This document shows positions 59,660 to 64,000 of a stretch of 64,000 nucleotides of DNA, piece after piece. The stretch comes from Shimia aestuarii. Its GTDB lineage: Bacteria > Pseudomonadota > Alphaproteobacteria > Rhodobacterales > Rhodobacteraceae. The DNA lies in NCBI RefSeq assembly GCF_022814865.1, contig NZ_JAKVRD010000001.1:1-64000 (forward strand), written 5' to 3'. Under the pieces are notes generated by a model. The model saw only the letters and a list, made by a program, of their open reading frames with translations, was not told the DNA's origin and made no database searches. Each line of letters starts with the position of its first letter. The first letter of the stretch is position 1. The translations under genes and the position numbers were made by a program.

Positions 59660-60895
59660 ATGACCCGGCAACCCTTCATCGCGCGAAACCCCTCGCTGCT
59701 GATCTTCCTCGCCTGCCTTGCGCTGTTTACCCTTCTCGTGACGGTGTTTTCCGAAGCCATGGGCACAGGCCTCATCTCGACAAGCTTCGTCAAAACACTG
59801 GGCAAGACGCTCTGCCTCTGCCTCGTCGCCATCGCGATGGACCTCGTCTGGGGCTATGCGGGTATCCTCTCGCTTGGCCATTTCGCCTTTTTCGGGCTCG
59901 GCGGCTACATGATCGGCATGTGGCTCATGTATGCCCGCACCCGCGACATCGTCGTGACCTCCATGGCCAATGCCGAGATCCCGCCAACCGACGCCGAGGT
60001 CATCTCCGGCATTGGCAACCAGATCTTCGGCGTCGTCGGAAGCTCAGACTTCCCCCTGATCTGGGCCTTCTCCCATAGCTTGACGCTGCAACTGATCCTC
60101 GTGGTCGCCGTGCCGGGCCTGCTGGCGCTGGTCTTCGGCTGGCTCGCCTTCCGCTCACGCGTCACGGGCGTCTATCTCTCGATCCTGACCCAGGCCATGA
60201 CCCTCGCCCTCGCCCTCTACCTGTTCCAGAACGACAGCGGCTTGCGCGGCAATAACGGCCTTTCCGGCCTTCAAAACCTCCCCGGCGCCGACGCCATCCC
60301 GCAGGCCACGATCTCGCTCTGGTTCCTCTGGGCCTCGGCCCTTGCCCTCGCGCTTGGCTATGGCTTTGCGACATGGGTCGTCTCGGGCAAGTTCGGCTCG
60401 GTCCTGCGCGGCATCCGTGATGACGAGGCGCGCGTGCGCTTTCTTGGCTACTCGGTCGAAGGCTACAAGCTCTTTATCTTTACCGTCACCGCCATCATCG
60501 CCGCCATCGCCGGCGCGCTCTATTACCCACAGGCGGGCATCATCAACCCCGCCGAAATCGCCCCCATCGCCTCAATCTACCTCGCGGTCTGGGTCGCCAT
60601 CGGCGGGCGTGGCCGCCTCTACGGCGCGGTCATCGGCGCGGCCTTCGTGTCGCTCGTCTCCACTTGGTTCACCGGCGGTCAGGTGCCCTCGATCCCGCTC
60701 GGCTTCTACACGGTCGACTGGGTCGATTGGTGGCTCGTTCTCCTTGGCCTCTCCTTCGTCCTCGTGACGCTTTTCGCGCCCAAGGGCATCGGCGGCCTCT
60801 TCGACCTCATCACCGACCGCCAGAGCCCGATGCGCCACGGCCAAGACCTCGGCCCCGACCAAGGCGCGCTTCAGGAAAAGGAGGCCGACTCATGA
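59660..60895 (+). CDS. urtC: Urea ABC transporter permease UrtC
   Basis: A 411-residue LivM-type permease. The ATG at 59660 is preferred because GGAGG lies seven bases upstream; the frame extends back to 59621. Marks: VAIAMDLVWGYAGILSLGHF, FGLGGYMIGMWLMYARTRD, GLQNLPGADA and YPQAGIINPAEIAPIASIYL. Overlaps urtD by four bases. Confidence 0.94.
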   Translation: MTRQPFIARNPSLLIFLACLALFTLLVTVFSEAMGTGLISTSFVKTLGKTLCLCLVAIAMDLVWGYAGILSLGHFAFFGLGGYMIGMWLMYARTRDIVVTSMANAEIPPTDAEVISGIGNQIFGVVGSSDFPLIWAFSHSLTLQLILVVAVPGLLALVFGWLAFRSRVTGVYLSILTQAMTLALALYLFQNDSGLRGNNGLSGLQNLPGADAIPQATISLWFLWASALALALGYGFATWVVSGKFGSVLRGIRDDEARVRFLGYSVEGYKLFIFTVTAIIAAIAGALYYPQAGIINPAEIAPIASIYLAVWVAIGGRGRLYGAVIGAAFVSLVSTWFTGGQVPSIPLGFYTVDWVDWWLVLLGLSFVLVTLFAPKGIGGLFDLITDRQSPMRHGQDLGPDQGALQEKEADS

Positions 60896-61632
60896 AAACC
60901 CTTCTCGAAGTCTCCGGCGTCTCGGTCTCTTTCGACGGCTTCAAGGCGATCAACAACCTCTCCTTCCAGATCGGCAAGGCCGAGATGCGCGCCATCATCG
61001 GCCCCAACGGCGCGGGCAAAACAACCTTCATGGACATCATCACCGGCAAAACCCGCGCCGACGAAGGCCGCGTGCTCTGGGGCGACAAATCCGTCTCGCT
61101 CCTGAAGATGAGCGAAGCCCAGATCGCCCGCGCCGGGATCGGCCGCAAATTCCAGCGCCCAACCGTGTTCGAGGATCAAACCGTCTTCGCCAACCTCCTC
61201 CTCGCGCTCAAGAAAGACCGTGGCCCCTTCTCGGTCCTGTTCTACCGCCAGAACGCTGCGGATACCGAGAAGGTCGCGGCGCTCGCTGCCGAGATCGGCC
61301 TGACGGACCACCTTGCCCGCAAATCGGGCGAACTCTCCCACGGTCAGAAACAATGGCTCGAGATCGGCATGTTGCTGGCGCAAGACCCGCAACTTCTCCT
61401 TGTCGATGAACCCGCCGCCGGGATGACACCCGAAGAACGCGAACACACAACCGCCATCCTTGTGGAGGCCGCCAAGACCCGCGCCGTGGTCGTCGTCGAA
61501 CATGACATGGAATTCGTGCGTCGCCTCAACTGCAAGGTCACCGTCCTGCACGAAGGTTCGGTTCTCGCCGAAGGCGGCCTCGACCACGTGACAAGCAATC
61601 AGGACGTCATCGACGTCTATCTGGGACGCTAA
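60892..61632 (+). CDS. urtD: Urea ABC transporter ATP-binding protein UrtD
   Basis: A 246-residue LivG-type ATPase: MKTLLEVSGVSVSFDGFKAI, Walker A IGPNGAGKTTFMDIITGK, Q-loop RKFQRPTVFEDQTVFANLLL, signature GELSHGQKQWLEIGMLL (LSHGQ in place of LSGGQ, usual in UrtD) and Walker B LLLVDEPAAGMTPEE. Confidence 0.95.
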   Translation: MKTLLEVSGVSVSFDGFKAINNLSFQIGKAEMRAIIGPNGAGKTTFMDIITGKTRADEGRVLWGDKSVSLLKMSEAQIARAGIGRKFQRPTVFEDQTVFANLLLALKKDRGPFSVLFYRQNAADTEKVAALAAEIGLTDHLARKSGELSHGQKQWLEIGMLLAQDPQLLLVDEPAAGMTPEEREHTTAILVEAAKTRAVVVVEHDMEFVRRLNCKVTVLHEGSVLAEGGLDHVTSNQDVIDVYLGR

Positions 61633-61635
61633 GCG

Positions 61636-62331
61636 ATGCTCAAACTCGACAATCTCACGCTCCACTACGGCAGCTCGCAAATCCTCAACGACATCTCCAT
61701 GCAAGCCGACCTTGGCAAGATCACCTGTGTCATGGGCACCAATGGCGTCGGTAAGACCTCGCTCCTCAAGGCGATCTCCGGCACCCATATCCGAAGCGGC
61801 GGCGCCATGACCTTCAACGACGAGGACATCGGCAAACTCCCCGCCCACGCCATGGCCCGGCGCGGGGTCGGCTACGTGCCGCAGGGGCGCGATATCTTCC
61901 CGCTGCTGACGGTGCGCGAGAACCTCGAGACGGGCTATGCCTGCCTGCCGCCTTCCGAACACGTCATCCCGGACGAGATTTTCGAGCTGTTCCCGATCCT
62001 CAAGGACTTCCTGCACCGGCGCGGCGGCGACCTTTCGGGCGGCCAACAACAGCAGCTCGCCATCGCGCGCGCGCTCATCACCAAGCCGAAACTGCTGCTT
62101 CTTGATGAGCCGACCGAGGGCATTCAGCCCAATATCATCAAGCAAATCGGCAAGGTCATCACCTACCTGCGCGACCGGGGCGACATGGCAATTATCCTCG
62201 TCGAGCAGTTCTTTGATTTCGCCTATGACCACGCCGACGATTTCGTCATCCTGCGCCGTGGCAGCGTGGTCAAATCCGGTCCTCGCGCCACGCTCAGCCG
62301 TGATGAACTTCTCGAAGCGGTCTCCGTCTAA
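61636..62331 (+). CDS. urtE: Urea ABC transporter ATP-binding protein UrtE
   Basis: A 231-residue LivF-type ATPase: MLKLDNLTLHYGSSQILNDI, Walker A MGTNGVGKTSLLKAISGTH, VGYVPQGRDIFPLLTVRENL, signature DLSGGQQQQLAIARALI and Walker B LLLLDEPTEGIQPNIIKQI, the UrtE-specific EGIQPNII form. Three bases after urtD. Confidence 0.95.
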   Translation: MLKLDNLTLHYGSSQILNDISMQADLGKITCVMGTNGVGKTSLLKAISGTHIRSGGAMTFNDEDIGKLPAHAMARRGVGYVPQGRDIFPLLTVRENLETGYACLPPSEHVIPDEIFELFPILKDFLHRRGGDLSGGQQQQLAIARALITKPKLLLLDEPTEGIQPNIIKQIGKVITYLRDRGDMAIILVEQFFDFAYDHADDFVILRRGSVVKSGPRATLSRDELLEAVSV

Positions 62332-62422
62332 GACGCCCCTCAATCCACATTCCGCCTACTTCTTGGGCGCAGCTGCTTAAGAAATGGCGCAACCGCCCGG
62401 TTTTCACGTCAAGGTGATGGGA

Positions 62423-62457
62423 AATGAGGCATCTCATTGCCGCCATACCGGGGCGGC
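62423..62457 (+). promoter_or_regulatory. Two adjacent inverted repeats before the ATP-grasp gene
   Basis: AATGAG-GCAT-CTCATT (62423-62438) followed by GCCGCC-ATACCGG-GGCGGC (about 62438-62457), 14 bp before the ATP-grasp start. The first is an operator-like palindrome, the second could form an RNA hairpin in the leader. Confidence 0.4.
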
Positions 62458-62470
62458 GTAGCGTGGTGAT

Positions 62471-63898
62471 ATGACAGAATCAAAGCCCCATCTTGACGAG
62501 ATGTTCGTCTCCGAGGGTGCCCCCCGCGCCCCTTATGAACTTTATCACGATTGGTTCTCCGGAGAGGACATCAAGCACCTGCGGCGCAAGTCCGCCGAAG
62601 CCGAAGCTTTCTTTCGCCGCATCGGCATTACCTTCAATGTCTACGGTCAGGAAGACGCCGACGAACGCCTGATCCCCTTTGACATTGTGCCCCGCGTGAT
62701 CTCGGCCCGCGAATGGGCCCGGCTCGAACGCGGCATCGAACAGCGCGTGCGCGCGATCAACGCCTTCCTGCACGACATCTACCACCGTCAGGAAATCCTG
62801 CGCGCAGGCCGCGTCCCGAAAGAGCTGATCGCCGGGAATGAGGCTTTCCTCCCCGAGATGATCGGCGTCTCGCCCCCCGGCGGCGTCTATACTCATATCG
62901 TCGGCGTCGATCTCGTGCGCACCGGCCCGGACGAGTTTTTCGTGCTCGAAGACAACGCCCGCACACCCTCCGGCGTCTCCTATATGCTCGAGAACCGCGA
63001 GACGATGCTCCAGATGTTCCCCGAGCTGTTCACCAACATGAAGGTGCGGCCCGTCTCCGACTATCCCCGCGCCCTGCGCCGCTCGCTCGCCGCCAGCGCC
63101 CCGCCCTGTGTGACCGGCAAACCCGAGGTCGCCGTGCTCACCCCCGGTATCCACAATTCCGCCTATTTCGAACATGCCTTCCTCGCCGACCAGATGGGCG
63201 CCGAACTTGTCGAAAGCACCGATCTGCGGATCACCGATGGCCGTGTCTCGATGCGCACGACGCAAGGCTACAAACCTGTTGACGTGCTCTACCGCCGGGT
63301 CGATGACGCCTATCTCGACCCGCTGACCTTCAACCCCGAAAGCCTGCTTGGCGTGCCGGGGATCATGGATGTCTACCGCGCGGGCAATATCACCATCGCC
63401 AATGCGCCCGGCACCGGGATCGCCGACGACAAGGCGCTCTATTCCTACATGCCCGATATCGTCGAGTTCTACACCGGCGAGCGGGCCATTCTTCAGAACG
63501 TGCCGACATGGCGCTGCTCAGAGCCGGACGCGCTCAAATACGTGCTCGACAACCTTGCCGATCTGGTCGTGAAAGAGGTGCATGGCTCGGGCGGCTACGG
63601 CATGCTCGTCGGCCCCGCCGCCTCCAAACGCGAACTGGCCACCTTCGAGAAGAAACTCCGCGCCCGCCCCGCGAACTATATCGCCCAACCGACGCTGGCG
63701 CTGTCGACCGTGCCGATCCTGACCCAGAAGGGCCTCGCGCCGCGCCATGTCGACCTGCGCCCCTTCGTGCTCGTCTCGCCCAACGAGATCAACATCACGC
63801 CCGGCGGCCTGACCCGCGTGGCGCTCAAGAAGGGCTCTCTCGTGGTGAACTCGTCACAGGGCGGCGGCACCAAGGACACATGGGTATTGGGGGAGTAA
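62471..63898 (+). CDS. Circularly permuted ATP-grasp protein (type 2)
   Basis: A 475-residue protein of the COG2308/DUF404-DUF407 family. Start MTESKPHLDEMFVSEGAPRA. Marks: FNVYGQEDADERLIPFDIVP, RVINAFLHDIYHRQEI-like segment, VDLVRTGPDEFFVLEDNART-PSGVSYMLENRE, LYRRVDDAYLDPLTFN and VKEVHGSGGYGMLVGP, which form the permuted ATP site. Family members pair with an alpha-E protein and a transglutaminase and are predicted to make a peptide tag or short peptide; function is not proven. The alpha-E gene follows after four bases. Confidence 0.9.
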   Translation: MTESKPHLDEMFVSEGAPRAPYELYHDWFSGEDIKHLRRKSAEAEAFFRRIGITFNVYGQEDADERLIPFDIVPRVISAREWARLERGIEQRVRAINAFLHDIYHRQEILRAGRVPKELIAGNEAFLPEMIGVSPPGGVYTHIVGVDLVRTGPDEFFVLEDNARTPSGVSYMLENRETMLQMFPELFTNMKVRPVSDYPRALRRSLAASAPPCVTGKPEVAVLTPGIHNSAYFEHAFLADQMGAELVESTDLRITDGRVSMRTTQGYKPVDVLYRRVDDAYLDPLTFNPESLLGVPGIMDVYRAGNITIANAPGTGIADDKALYSYMPDIVEFYTGERAILQNVPTWRCSEPDALKYVLDNLADLVVKEVHGSGGYGMLVGPAASKRELATFEKKLRARPANYIAQPTLALSTVPILTQKGLAPRHVDLRPFVLVSPNEINITPGGLTRVALKKGSLVVNSSQGGGTKDTWVLGE

Positions 63899-63902
63899 CC
63901 AG

Positions 63903-64000
63903 ATGCTAGGAAGAACCGCAGGTGGCCTGTTCTGGATGTTCCGCTACCTTGAACGCGCCGAAAACACCGCACGCCTGATCGAAACCGGCTGGCGCATCGC
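63903..64000 (+). CDS. Alpha-E domain protein, N-terminal part (runs off window)
   Basis: 32 codons to the window edge: LGRTAGGLFWMFRYLERAEN-TARLIETGWRIA. This is the conserved start of the alpha-E (DUF403/COG2307) family, the usual partner of the ATP-grasp gene just upstream. Incomplete here. Confidence 0.9.
   Translation, partial: MLGRTAGGLFWMFRYLERAENTARLIETGWRI

Overview
The window looks like a chromosomal stretch of a GC-rich marine-type alphaproteobacterium, most likely Rhodobacterales (Roseobacter/Rhodobacteraceae). Supporting signs are the B12-dependent ribonucleotide reductase, the hisS-hisZ-hisG block, DUF1489, the GcvT-type dimethylglycine/sarcosine dehydrogenase homologue, a TRAP transporter, bioMNY, a full urease operon, urea ABC transport genes, and dispersed short intergenic repeats. 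No rRNA, tRNA, CRISPR array, transposase or phage gene was seen.

Layout. 1-2470 is an accessory-looking segment read on the minus strand: a Lon-like AAA ATPase, a DUF6634-like protein, a disturbed short coding stretch, and the N-terminus of a SIR2-domain protein that runs off the left edge. 2594-15350 is housekeeping: nrdJ, DUF1489, a K+ channel with a zinc ribbon, hisG/hisZ/hisS, an enoyl-CoA hydratase, slyX, dnaE and a DUF6544-like protein. 15572-20199 is a four-gene BMP-type (probably purine nucleoside) ABC importer with a structured leader. 20355-36643 holds mixed metabolism: VOC protein, FAD oxidoreductase, DUF938 methyltransferase, AhpD-like protein, YidB-like protein, GcvT-family dehydrogenase, panC-panB, FAD-linked oxidase, gamma-glutamyltransferase, hydroxyacid dehydrogenase, SH3 protein and rpe.

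36914-43546 is the urease operon ureD-A-J-B-(Ala/Lys/Pro-rich protein)-C-(DUF1127)-E-F-G. ureD shows no ATG, GTG or TTG start, but has a perfect Shine-Dalgarno in front of an ATC. A TRAP transporter (43689-46821), a NYN/LOTUS protein and a STAS-less SulP transporter follow. 49145-53699 is a biotin ECF transporter (bioM-N-Y) run together with an acyl-CoA ligase and a thiolase, the same pairing as the B. subtilis yhfU-T-S operon. ilvD (minus) and urtA-E (plus) diverge from a 513-bp spacer. The right edge opens a circularly permuted ATP-grasp / alpha-E cassette.

How the genes work together. Urea imported by UrtABCDE can be hydrolysed by the urease encoded 13 kb away, with nickel supplied by UreJ/HupE and inserted by UreDEFG. 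Biotin uptake is tied to a CoA ligase/thiolase pair, and purine nucleosides are imported by the BMP system. The most novel-looking places are the SIR2/AAA/DUF6634 edge, the lysine-rich protein inside the urease operon, the ureD start, the importer leader, and two families of dispersed repeats found at gene ends.
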